Part shown: in pieces, positions 39,952-48,600 of the stretch
How the letters are laid out: every line of letters starts with the position of its first letter
How positions within the stretch are numbered: position 1 is the stretch's first letter
NCBI GenBank assembly: GCA_016125255.1
Contig: WGMD01000020.1
Location: 96,169-160,168, forward strand
From: Planctomycetota bacterium
GTDB lineage: Bacteria; Planctomycetota; Phycisphaerae; Phycisphaerales; Zrk34
Length of the DNA stretch: 64,000 bases
Direction of reading: 5' to 3'
Program-made: the position numbers and the translations under genes
Notes under the pieces: generated by a model
Seen by the model: only the letters and a program-made list of their open reading frames with translations
What the model was told of the DNA's origin: nothing
Databases searched by the model: none

Positions 39952-40926
39952 ATGCAACACACACCGATTCGCTTCATCGTGGCGCTTGCCGCCGTGCTGT
40001 TCCTTCACACCGTCGCCTTCGCGCAGTCCAATGCCGCGCTGATGATCAAGCCGTGGACCGAGGGTCAGGCCGGCTCCGTCAACGCCCAGTTCGTCTATCA
40101 GGGCAGCAGCCACACGCGCGACGCCGCCCGCAACGACTTCTCCCTCCAGCGCTACGAAGCGACCGGCCGATTCCGCTTCAACACCACCGATGAGCACAGC
40201 CCCGCCGTCGGGTTCAACATCCTTCAGTACCAGCTCGACTCGCCCGACCCGCGCCTGCCCGAGCGGCTCTCCGATCAGTCCTTCGCCGTCGGCTTCGGCG
40301 TCGGCAAATATGAAGACTGGGAATTCGGCCTCACCGCCGGCGTCGGCTTCGCCGGTGACAATCCCTACGGCGACAGCAACGGCTTCTACGCCAAGGCCGA
40401 CTTCATCGCCTCCCGCAAGATCAACGCCGACGAATCGCTTCAACTCTTCCTCAACTACAACGGCAATCGCACCTTCCTCCCCGATGTCCCCTTGCCGGGC
40501 GTCGCCTTCAACCACCGCGTCAGCGACGAACTGACCTACACCGCCGGTCTGCCGTTCAGCTCCATCAAATGGCAGCCCGGCGCCGGTCCGTGGACCCTCC
40601 GAGCGTCGTACGCCATTCCTTTCACCGTCGACGCCGCCGTCGAATATGCGGTGACGGACACGCTGTCGCTTCAGGCCTCATTCCACAACGACTTCAACGC
40701 CTTCCACATCGACCGCACCGACGACCACACGCGCCTGTTCTTCGAGCAGCGCCGCATCGAGGCCGGCCTCCGCTGGACCGCCTGCCGCAACTGCACCCTC
40801 GACCTCGCCGCCGGCTACGCCTTCAGCCAGAAATTCTCCACCGGCTTCGACTCCCGCGACCTGGACACGCTTTTGAAAGTATCGAACGCCCCGTATGCAC
40901 GCGTGGGCATCGATCTTTGGTTTTGA
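39952..40926 (+). CDS. Outer-membrane beta-barrel protein, function unknown
   Basis: A 324-residue exported protein. Signal peptide FIVALAAVLFLHTVAFAQ is followed by alternating strands rich in aromatic residues (RFRFNTT, SFAVGFGVGKYEDWEFGLTAGVGF, SLQASFHNDFNAFHI, CTLDLAAGYAF). It ends in LWF, a terminal Phe as used for BAM-dependent insertion. About 12 strands can be drawn. No porin family is recognised. Start ATG 39952 fits the signal peptide. It is divergent from argB. Confidence 0.75.
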   Translation: MQHTPIRFIVALAAVLFLHTVAFAQSNAALMIKPWTEGQAGSVNAQFVYQGSSHTRDAARNDFSLQRYEATGRFRFNTTDEHSPAVGFNILQYQLDSPDPRLPERLSDQSFAVGFGVGKYEDWEFGLTAGVGFAGDNPYGDSNGFYAKADFIASRKINADESLQLFLNYNGNRTFLPDVPLPGVAFNHRVSDELTYTAGLPFSSIKWQPGAGPWTLRASYAIPFTVDAAVEYAVTDTLSLQASFHNDFNAFHIDRTDDHTRLFFEQRRIEAGLRWTACRNCTLDLAAGYAFSQKFSTGFDSRDLDTLLKVSNAPYARVGIDLWF

Positions 40927-40957
40927 TGATTTGAAGCACGGAGACACGAGCTTTCTT

Positions 40958-41037
40958 ACGAGCCGCGACCGTCAGGGAGCGGTCAGGGAATGATGTTTGG
41001 ACGTGGGTTGGACCGCTTGCTGACGCGCGCGGCTCGT
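40958..41037. repeat. 80-bp palindromic element, copy 2
   Basis: Second copy of the element at 35937-36015, with the same outer ACGAGCCGCG...CGCGGCTCGT arms and a diverged centre. It lies in the 262-base gap between the barrel gene and the CAP gene. The rest of that gap carries CCGTGG/CCCCGTGGTGAA-like units resembling the outer arms at 23148-23177. Confidence 0.8.
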
Positions 41038-41188
41038 GATACATGGCACCCATCACCTGGTTGTCTGCCCTCCGTGGCTCCCCGTGGTGAATCTGTTTCT
41101 CTTTTCGTTGTGGCGTGGTGAGCTTGGGCGGATTATGCTTTAGTAGCTACTGACCCGCCAGGTTGGTTTTTCGGGAAGAGCTTTCGTC

Positions 41189-42226
41189 ATGCAGCAATGG
41201 GCCGTTGAACGGACGTCGAGGCGTCGCCGCATTCGTTTGTCGTGCGCAGTGGTGCTGTTGTCGTTGTGCGGTGCTTTGGGGGCGGCGCCGACGGAGCCGG
41301 TGGTGACGCCGGCGGAGCGGACGGAGGCAATGAAGCTCGCTTACGACTATCGCAAGGCGCGGACGGATGAGGAACGCTCGGAGCTGGTCGCGAAGGCGGC
41401 GGGTTCGACGGCGATGGCGAAAGAGCGCGTGCTCGAACAGGTGCATGTGCTCATCGGGCGCGATCGGGAGCGGTATCAGACGATGATGCTGCGGGCGACG
41501 CAGATGGCAGCGGCGAAGATGAAGAGCGGCGCCGACGCCAACGATCTGAATCAGCAGCGCGAGGCGATCGACAAGGTGATCGCGGCGCCGACGAAGGAAG
41601 CGGTGCACGACACGGCGGACCCGGCGCTGGCGAAACTGCGGACGGCGCTGGTGCCGGCGACGAGCGACATCCTGGCGGCGGATCAACGCATCGCCGAGGT
41701 GCGACAGTCGCTGGAGGTCTACGCGGAGCAGGCGGCGAAGCTGGGCGATGCGCCGGTGGAGCGGACGCTGTCGAATCTGGATCAGGCGGTGATCATCGCG
41801 GCGCTGGGAACAGCGCAGGATCGCGCGGCGGTGGCGGCGAATACGAAGCTTTACGATGAGCTGGACCCCGAAGAAGTCGCGGGATTTTTGGAGCTGGATT
41901 TGATCCGCGTGCTGTTGAAGCGGCCGGTGCAGGTGATCGACCCGAAGCTGGTCGGGGCGGCGCGTGGGCACAGCCGGGAGATGGTGGAGAAGGGGTATTT
42001 CTCGCATGAATCGCCGACGGCGGGGCTGGTGTCGCCCTGGGATCGGGCCAAGCGGGCGGGCACGAGCGCAAACGCGGAGAACATCGCGGCGGGGACGAAC
42101 TCGGGCGTCGGGGCGATTCAGATGTGGTGGCACAGCCCGGGGCATCTGACGAACATGATGGCGAACCACCGGCGCGCTGGGCTCGGTAAATCGAGTCAGA
42201 CTTGGACGCAAATGTTTGGGGATTGA
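41189..42226 (+). CDS. Secreted CAP (SCP/PR-1-like) domain protein
   Basis: A 345-residue protein with a signal peptide (LSCAVVLLSLCGALGAAP), a helical middle rich in Ala, Lys and Glu (residues about 40-240), and a C-terminal CAP domain (about 245-345). CAP marks are ARGHSREMVEKGYFSHESP, ENIAAG and WWHSPGHLTNMM, with the two His and the Glu of the family cavity. The domain is found in secreted proteins of diverse or unknown function. It lies in a gap-rich area with repeats on both sides and no obvious operon partner. Confidence 0.83.
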   Translation: MQQWAVERTSRRRRIRLSCAVVLLSLCGALGAAPTEPVVTPAERTEAMKLAYDYRKARTDEERSELVAKAAGSTAMAKERVLEQVHVLIGRDRERYQTMMLRATQMAAAKMKSGADANDLNQQREAIDKVIAAPTKEAVHDTADPALAKLRTALVPATSDILAADQRIAEVRQSLEVYAEQAAKLGDAPVERTLSNLDQAVIIAALGTAQDRAAVAANTKLYDELDPEEVAGFLELDLIRVLLKRPVQVIDPKLVGAARGHSREMVEKGYFSHESPTAGLVSPWDRAKRAGTSANAENIAAGTNSGVGAIQMWWHSPGHLTNMMANHRRAGLGKSSQTWTQMFGD

Positions 42227-42236
42227 GGCGTCATGC

Positions 42237-42367
42237 TCCCCGCCCTTGAGGGCGGGGCTGGGGGCGGGTGAGGCGCGTCAGATCGTGCAGGTTTCGTTTC
42301 GATGCGGGTGCGGGCCGGGGCTGATGCGGTTCACCCCCACCCAACCCTCCCCCTCGAAGAGGGAGGG
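42237..42367. repeat. C/G-run hairpins (two) downstream of the CAP gene
   Basis: One stem is CCCCGCCCT / AGGGCGGGG around 42238-42257. The other is CCCTCC-CCTC / GAGGGAGGG around 42346-42367. They lie between the convergent CAP and NYN genes and belong to the family seen at 15197, 26843 and 26938. Confidence 0.6.
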
Positions 42368-42369
42368 CT

Positions 42370-42924
42370 TCAATCATCGTCATCATCTTCGAGGCCGAAT
42401 TCTTTGAGCCAGCGGTCGGTTTCGGTGTCGAGGTCGGCGGGTGGGGGTTCGTGGCCGGTGAGGCCGAATTTTTTCATCCAGGCGTCGGGGTCGTTGGGCA
42501 TAGGCGGGCGCGGTTTGGCGTGCTGCTGATGCTCATAGCGCGCGAAGGCGCGGGCGAGTTGATTGAGGAAGGTTTCGCACGACAGCACGCGGGCACGGCG
42601 GCGTTTTGCGGCGCGCTGAATGCGATGATCATTGGACACGACGGTCAGTTTGCGCGGGGACGTGTCGGCGTCGATGAGGCGCTCGATGACGTCGTCGGCT
42701 TCTTCGGATTTGCCGGAGTGGAGCAACTCGGCCCGGCCGATGTCGCACAGGGCCAGATCTTCGTCGGGTTTGGGATTGCCGTCGCAGACGACGATGAGGC
42801 GGCCGGGGTCGAAGTTGGAACGGTCGAGCATGGCGGCGAGCTGGAGGGCGTTGATCGACGCGTAGCGCTCCGGGAGCACGTGCGAACAGTGCAGCACGTT
42901 GTAGGCGTCGAGGATGAGGGACAT
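42370..42924 (-). CDS. NYN-domain (YacP/Rae1-like PIN fold) ribonuclease
   Basis: A 184-residue protein whose first 130 residues fit the NYN/PIN fold of YacP: LILDAYNVLHCS, LIVVCDGNPKPDED, the acidic EEADDVIERLID and LTVVSNDHRIQRAA. These carry the clustered Asp residues of a Mg-dependent RNase. In Bacillus, YacP (Rae1) cuts mRNA on the ribosome. The C-terminal tail repeats a short motif, DAWMKKFGL and DRWLKEFGL, about 25 residues apart and ends in DDDDD, possibly a docking peptide. The start ATG 42924 has GAAGG-like sequence upstream within a G-rich tract. Confidence 0.85.
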   Translation of the reverse strand: MSLILDAYNVLHCSHVLPERYASINALQLAAMLDRSNFDPGRLIVVCDGNPKPDEDLALCDIGRAELLHSGKSEEADDVIERLIDADTSPRKLTVVSNDHRIQRAAKRRRARVLSCETFLNQLARAFARYEHQQHAKPRPPMPNDPDAWMKKFGLTGHEPPPADLDTETDRWLKEFGLEDDDDD

Positions 42925-42933
42925 GAAGGGAGA

Positions 42934-42968
42934 GGGGGGTTGGGGGTTAGGGGTTGGAGATCAGGGGG
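42934..42968 (+). repeat. G-tract heptamer run with G-quadruplex potential
   Basis: Tracts of 6, 5, 4 and 5 G are separated by short loops (units GGGGGTT, GGGGGTT, AGGGGTT), immediately upstream of the NYN gene start on the other strand. The 7-base period links it to the heptamer family. Confidence 0.6.
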
Positions 42969-42991
42969 TAAGGATAACATGCATGGGAAAA

Positions 42992-43017
42992 GCACGCCCC
43001 GCTGAAGCGGGGCGTGC
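42992..43017. terminator. Strong GC hairpin between purE and the NYN gene
   Basis: GCACGCCCCGC pairs with GCGGGGCGTGC around TGAA (11 bp). It lies 44 bases after the purE stop on the minus strand. The core CCGCTGAAGCGG recurs near 37921. No U tract is visible. Confidence 0.5.
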
Positions 43018-43060
43018 CGAGGGGGCGCTGGTGTTTTGCTGATCCTTGAACTCCGAGCCC

Positions 43061-43573
43061 TTATTTGATTGAGGCGCGGAGTTTGGCGTCCTTGGCCTCG
43101 ACCTGTTCGGTTTGGCCGGCGCGCCAGGCGGTGACTTTTTTGGCGAGGTTGGGGTCGGTGAGGGCGATGATCTGAGCGGCGAGGACGGCGGCGTTTTTCG
43201 CGCCGGCGGAGCCGACGCCGACGGTGGCGACGGGGACTCCGGGGGGCATCTGCACGGTGGAGAGCAGGGCGTCGAGTCCGTCCATGACGCCGCCTTTCAT
43301 GGGCACGCCGATGGTGGGGCAGTGGGCATGCGCGGCGACGACGCCGGCGAGGTGGGCGGCCATGCCTGCGGCGCAGATGAACACCTTGACCCCGCGGCCG
43401 GGGGCGTCTTCGACGATCTTGAGCACCTTGGCGGGGGTGCGATGCGCGGACGCGACATGCACGTCATGCGCGATGCCCAGTTCGCTCAGCAGTTCGTGAC
43501 ACTTGCTCATGGCTTCCCAGTCGCTGTCGGACCCCATGAGAATGATGGCTTGGACGGGTTTGGCGTCGCTCAT
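43061..43573 (-). CDS. purE: N5-carboxyaminoimidazole ribonucleotide mutase
   Basis: Class I PurE converts N5-CAIR to CAIR in purine synthesis. The N-terminal MGSDSDWEAM phosphate loop and the ASAHRTP loop are plain. FICAAGMAAHLAGVVA and the GVPMKGGVMDGLDALLSTVQMPPGVPV stretch are also typical, the latter being class I wording. Length 170 is normal. purK is not adjacent. GGAG lies just before the ATG. Confidence 0.95.
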   Translation of the reverse strand: MSDAKPVQAIILMGSDSDWEAMSKCHELLSELGIAHDVHVASAHRTPAKVLKIVEDAPGRGVKVFICAAGMAAHLAGVVAAHAHCPTIGVPMKGGVMDGLDALLSTVQMPPGVPVATVGVGSAGAKNAAVLAAQIIALTDPNLAKKVTAWRAGQTEQVEAKDAKLRASIK

Positions 43574-43613
43574 TGCGGTGACTCCTTTGAAGAAGGGGAT
43601 GATAGCAGTGAGC

Positions 43614-43641
43614 GAGACCGCCGCAAGCGGCGTCGCTAAAC
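43614..43641 (-). repeat. GTTTAGCG-type palindrome upstream of purE
   Basis: On the minus strand it begins GTTTAGCGACGCCGC and forms a 6-bp stem CGCCGC/GCGGCG with a 2-base centre. It is related to 34898-34924. Confidence 0.6.
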
Positions 43642-43666
43642 GTGGCGAAGGGATAATAAATTGAAG

Positions 43667-44653
43667 TTACGGCACGAGGAACGAATCGTCGACGCTGGTC
43701 GGACCTTCGAGGCCGGTGTAGTTGTCGAAGCCCTCGTCGCCGGCGTGGAAGATGTTGTCGTCGTTGGCGAGGTGGGGGTTGTCGAGCCAGGTGACTTGGC
43801 CGTTGGTCATGAGCACGTTCTGTCCGCCGTCGGCGCCGTGGTTGAAACTGCTGGTGTCACGGGCGAGGCCCATGCGGTAGTGGCCGGTTTCGAAGAAGGG
43901 GTTTTTGTCGGCGAGGATGGCGATCAGCGGACCGCCTTCGAGACTGGCTTTGTTGCGGGAATACTGATTCTGAAAGCTGAAGCTGGCGGAGGCGAACGTG
44001 GGCCAGTCGCGGGCGTCAGTGGGCAGCGACTCGGGCGCTTCGGGATTCTCTGAGCAACTGAGCAATTTGAGCGTGACATATCCGTCGCGCACCGCCACGA
44101 ACAGATGCGCCGAGTTCGACAGCGCATTGCCCTGTTCATCGAACTGGTTGGTCAGCCACCAAGGCGACCCGAGCCGCGACTTCGTGGCCGGCATCGACCC
44201 GCGATTGTCGGCGGCGTAGCTGATGAGCCCCATGCCCGCCCCGGCGAGATTCGCCTGACAGGCGACCTGCCGCGCGGTCGATCGGACGCTCGACAGCATG
44301 GGCCAAAGCAGCGACACGCCGATGAGGAACATCGCGGCGGTGGCGACGAGTTCGCGCATGTCCACGCGCAGCGGACCGAACCCGCCGCCGGACCCGGTCA
44401 GATGATCGATCTGCTGCGAGAGGGCTTCCTGGCGGCGAGTGGACTCGATAAGCTCGAGCGTTCGCGGAACGAGCAGGTCGCCGGTCGAAGGGGTGGGCAG
44501 ATGGTCGAGCAGGCCGAGCAGTTCCATGATCCGGTGCGCCCGATCGTGATGAATTTCGTCGAGGGCGCCGAGATCGAAGCCGCTGTCGATGAGCGCGTCG
44601 AGGACGGTCTGGTCCTGTGGACTGAGCGTGTCAGAGTATGGAAGGTCCGTCAT
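43667..44653 (-). CDS. Membrane protein with a pseudopilin-like outer domain, likely partner of the adjacent sigma factor
   Basis: A 328-residue protein. Residues 1-100 are cytoplasmic and helical (SPQDQTVLDALIDSGFDLGALDEI). One membrane helix (about 104-124, LVATAAMFLIGVSLLWPM) follows. The outer domain resembles DUF1559-type pseudopilins: CQANLAGAGMGLISYAADNRGSMPAT and, near the end, NHGADGGQNVLMTNGQVTWLDN, which matches their H-x9-DG-like segment. The gene starts 39 bases after the ECF sigma factor gene on the same strand. That position and the cytoplasmic N-terminus suggest an anti-sigma role (inference). Confidence 0.72.
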   Translation of the reverse strand: MTDLPYSDTLSPQDQTVLDALIDSGFDLGALDEIHHDRAHRIMELLGLLDHLPTPSTGDLLVPRTLELIESTRRQEALSQQIDHLTGSGGGFGPLRVDMRELVATAAMFLIGVSLLWPMLSSVRSTARQVACQANLAGAGMGLISYAADNRGSMPATKSRLGSPWWLTNQFDEQGNALSNSAHLFVAVRDGYVTLKLLSCSENPEAPESLPTDARDWPTFASASFSFQNQYSRNKASLEGGPLIAILADKNPFFETGHYRMGLARDTSSFNHGADGGQNVLMTNGQVTWLDNPHLANDDNIFHAGDEGFDNYTGLEGPTSVDDSFLVP

Positions 44654-44692
44654 GGCCGAAAATCCGATCGTTGGGCACAACACCAAAAAGTG

Positions 44693-45325
44693 TTACGACG
44701 TTTGTTCTTCCCGATGCTCCTGCTGCCAGGTCTTAGCAAACGTCGCGACTGCCGTATGCAGGCGGCTCTTGACGGTTCCGAGCGGGATCGACAAGGCGTC
44801 TGCGATTTCGTTGTACGACAGTTTCTGGAAATACGAGAGAAGCAAAATTTCCCTCAGATGCTCAGGCATCCGAGCAATAGTACGCTGCACCTGCTGCTGG
44901 AGTTCGCCCGCCTGAAGATTTTCATCGGGCATGGGCAGGTCGGATTTGAGCAGGTCCACGAAGCTGCCCGCTTCGCCGTCGCTGCTCATCGGGGCGTCGA
45001 GCGGCGCGGCCGGCCGGCGACCCTTTTTCCGCATGTAATCGCGGGCTTTATTGGCCGCGATCGTAAAGAGCCACGGCTTGAACCGCCGCTCCGGATCGAA
45101 CGACTCGGCGGACAGGTGCACCTGCAGGAAGGATTCCTGAAAAATGTCCTCCGCCGCGGATCGATCGCCCATGAACCGCGCCAGAAAATGGAACAATTCG
45201 TTGCGGTAGCGCTCGATGAGCACCTCGAAAACCTCGTGCTGACCGCGCTGGTACAGCTCGATGAGCTGCTCATCCGTCATATCCTGCGGATCTTGCGTGT
45301 TTTTGGTCGAAGCGGAACGGCTCAT
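44693..45325 (-). CDS. ECF RNA polymerase sigma factor
   Basis: A 210-residue sigma factor. Region 2 (about residues 18-90) has LIELYQRGQHEVFEVLIERYRNEL, then AEDIFQESFLQVHLSAESFD and FKPWLFTIAANKARDYMRK. Region 4 (about 135-200) has MPEHLREILLLSYFQKLSYNEIADALSIPLGTVKSRLHTA. This is the classical RpoE-like wording, different from the sigma factor at 11545. AGGAT lies before ATG 45325. It is divergent from the giant secreted protein genes, 341 bases away, so it might control them (inference). Confidence 0.92.
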   Translation of the reverse strand: MSRSASTKNTQDPQDMTDEQLIELYQRGQHEVFEVLIERYRNELFHFLARFMGDRSAAEDIFQESFLQVHLSAESFDPERRFKPWLFTIAANKARDYMRKKGRRPAAPLDAPMSSDGEAGSFVDLLKSDLPMPDENLQAGELQQQVQRTIARMPEHLREILLLSYFQKLSYNEIADALSIPLGTVKSRLHTAVATFAKTWQQEHREEQTS

Positions 45326-45666
45326 GCGGATCCTGGTTTGGTTCAGGCCGCTGATTATACGACCATGCGCGCGTGCCACAACGCCGGCCATACCGCCACC
45401 AAGATGTCCAGTTCTCGTACCCATCTCGCTGATCCTTCATACGCTTGGATGCCCGGTCCGGTTCGAATGTTTCACCCGCAAGTTCCCATCCCTCGTTTTT
45501 GACCCAAAATTTGCATTTTGTTTGCAACATTTCGATTGACGCCTCGAACGGCGGTTCGGTACACTCCGGTAGTCATTTTCGCCGAGGTATCGCTGTGGAT
45601 TCCGGGATCCCTCGTGATTGTGATCGGTCTTGAACGACGCCCGCCGGGCGCGCGTGGAGGTCTGTC
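45326..45666. other. 341-base divergent intergenic region, sigma factor / giant protein
   Basis: No gene is seen. It carries an AT-rich patch with TTTGCATTTTGTTTGCAA (about 45511-45528), the promoter candidate at 45536-45565 and about 100 bases of leader before the giant protein gene. Confidence 0.5.
45536..45565 (+). promoter_or_regulatory. Promoter candidate for the first giant protein gene
   Basis: TTGACG (45536-45541), 18-base spacer, TACACT (45560-45565). An AT-rich, T-tract region lies just upstream, as an UP element might. Confidence 0.45.
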
Positions 45667-48600
45667 GTGATGCGTAAGTGCCTCATGAGCGACTTGCTGA
45701 TGTCGCTGCTATTGATCATCGGGGCCATGCCTGCCGGGGCGCAGACCAACGATACATGGAAGGCGGACGCCGGCGGCGACTGGTCCGATCTGGCCAACTG
45801 GCTCAACGGCATGCCGCCCAACGACGGCGGCGTCGCCACGTTTCCCGATGTGCTCAGCAACATCGCCAACATCAACCTCGACATCCCCGTCGAACTGTCC
45901 GGCCTCGTCTTCGACAGCGCCTACACCATCAACCTCAATCCCACGACCGGATCGCTGACGTTCGCGAACGGCGTCGACACCGCCACGATCGACAACACGC
46001 ATGGCGCACACGCGCTCGGTGCGTTCACACTCAACTCCAACCTCGCCATCAACAACACCAGCGAAACGCTCACGTTCGGCGGCGTCATCTCCGGGCCCGG
46101 GGGCCTGATCAACAACAGCGGCTTCACCGTCCTGAACGCCAACAATACCTACGCCGGTCAAACCGTCATCCAGGGCGGCCGCATCGATGTCGCCACCGAC
46201 GCTGGTCTCGGCGCCGGAACCGACACCGAAGCGGACGGCACGATCGTCAAATCCGGCGGTGTGCTGCGACTGGGGCCCGGCGTCGACATGACGCATGAGA
46301 TGCTCATCCTCGAAAACGGCGGCGAACTGAGCTCCACCACCGGCTCCGGCACCGAAAACGTCTTCACCAACGAAATCAAGCTCGTCGGCTCCGGCGTCAT
46401 CAATCCGCAGGGCACGCGCAGTCTGCTCTTCAAGGGCGTCATCTCCGGCGACGGCGATCTGATCATCAAACGCGCCAACTATGGAATCTTCTTCAACGAC
46501 AACACCTACACCGGCAAAACCACGCTCTCGAACGTCAATCTCACCGTCCTGACTTCCAACGGTCTGGGCACCACGGACCAAGGCACGGAACTCATCAGCG
46601 GATACCTGTTTCAGGAAGTGCACACCGATGAGGATTTCACCGTCCACGCCCGCGGGACGCTCATGCTCGGCGGGTCGGACACGCCCTACACGAACGAACT
46701 GATCTTCTTCGGCGGCACACTCGGCGGAGATCGGCCGCCTTCGTCGCCGAATCTGGTCGACATTCAGTCGCAGGTCCACGCCATCGGCGCGATCACGCTC
46801 AACAACGTCAATTCCGGCGGCGTCACCACTCAAATCTCCGGCGGACTCGATGTGCAGGGCGATCTGATCCGCCTCGGGGCCAACGGGCAGATCATCCTCA
46901 ACAGCGCCGCGACGATCTCCGGAAACGTCGACGTCGGCGGCGACCTGACCGTTCGCCACGCCTACGACGCGCCCGGCGCGCTGACCATCCTCGGCGGCTT
47001 CGCGCGGTTCGAAGTCGACCAGTCGGTGGCGGATTTGCGGATCACGTTCAACTCGACCTACTACCTCAGTTCCGCGGACCTGCCTGAATTGCAGACGGGC
47101 AACGGCGCGGTACTGACGGTGCTGGCGCCGGAGATCGAGCTTGAGACGGCGATCGACATCGACGCGGACATCGCCGGCGTGCAGGTGATTCATAAGCGCA
47201 GCGGCAATCGTCTCGTCGCCTCGAACATCGGCGCATCCAACGACGCCCGCATCGACGTCGAAGCCGGGCAGTACAACGTGGCGGGGGCGACGGGTCTGGG
47301 CTCGACCGTCGGCGAAACCTTTGTGGTGGGCAATCTCGGTGACGTGGCGATCAACGCCGGCGTCAGCACCGCCGAGAACTTCCATATCGAAAACGCAAAC
47401 GGACTGGGTCTGGCCGGCGCCCTGCGCGGGTTCAGCAACGGCGCGACGGTCACGGGCAACATCGAACTGGGCGACGGCGCCACCGTCGGCGCCGGACTCA
47501 CCATCGCCGGCACCATCAGCGGCGGCACGCTCGAATTCTCGTCCCACGACACACGCACTTTTACCTTCGTCGACGCCCTGATCGCTTCCTCCGGCCACAC
47601 CTACACCGGCCTGACCCGACTCAACGCGGTGAACCTCTTTCTGATCAACAACGGCGCGCTGGCGTCGACCGCGGGTGTCTTCGTCGGACGCAATTCGCTG
47701 TTCGTTCTCGATAACAGCGGGACGGCGAATCTGACGGATCGCCTGGCCGACGACGTGCCTGTTCAGATGGCGTTCGGAACGCTGGAAATCCGCTCGGCCG
47801 TGGGCGGATCGAGTTCTGAAACGATCGGCGAAGTCGATCTGCTTCAAAGCAGAAATACGATCAAGGCCACGCTCAGCGGCGGCGGAACCGGCGCCGACCT
47901 GACCCTCGGCAACCTCGTGCGATCCGCCGGCGCGACGGCCGACTTCCGCACGACCCCCGCTTCCGGCGCACGCATATTCCTGCCCGGCGTGACGCTCAAC
48001 GACGGGCTCGTCGGCGGATGGGCCGTCGTCTCCGACAAGAAGGACTTCGCCACGCTGACCGCCAACGGCGTCGAACCGCTCAGCACGACCGGCCGGGCGT
48101 CGCAGATCAATGGTGCCGCCGCCGACGCCAACGTCCGCACGACCGTCGCCCTCAATCCGCTCACCGCCGATCAATCGATCAACTCGCTTGTCGTCGATTC
48201 CACCAGCGCGATCGATGTGGACCTCGGCGGGCATCTGCTCAACGTCGCCTCCGGCGGCATCCTCAACGCCGGCACGGGTTCGCCGAACCATTCCTACTTC
48301 AACGGCTCGCTGACCGCCGGCGGAAGCACGCCCGACGCCGAACTCTTCATTCATGCCAATGTCGTCAAACTGAACATCGCCGCGAACATCGTCGACAACC
48401 CCGGCGGAGCCGTGGCGCTGGTGGCGGGCGGGTCGGGCACCGTCAAACTGTCCGGGACGAACACCTACACCGGCGCGACCTACGTCAACACCACGCTCGA
48501 AATCGCCAACATCAACGCCATCGCCCCCGGCAGTCCGCTTTATCTGGCCGGGACGTACAAGGTGCTCGACACGGGCGGCGGGGTCCTGCCGCTTGATGAA

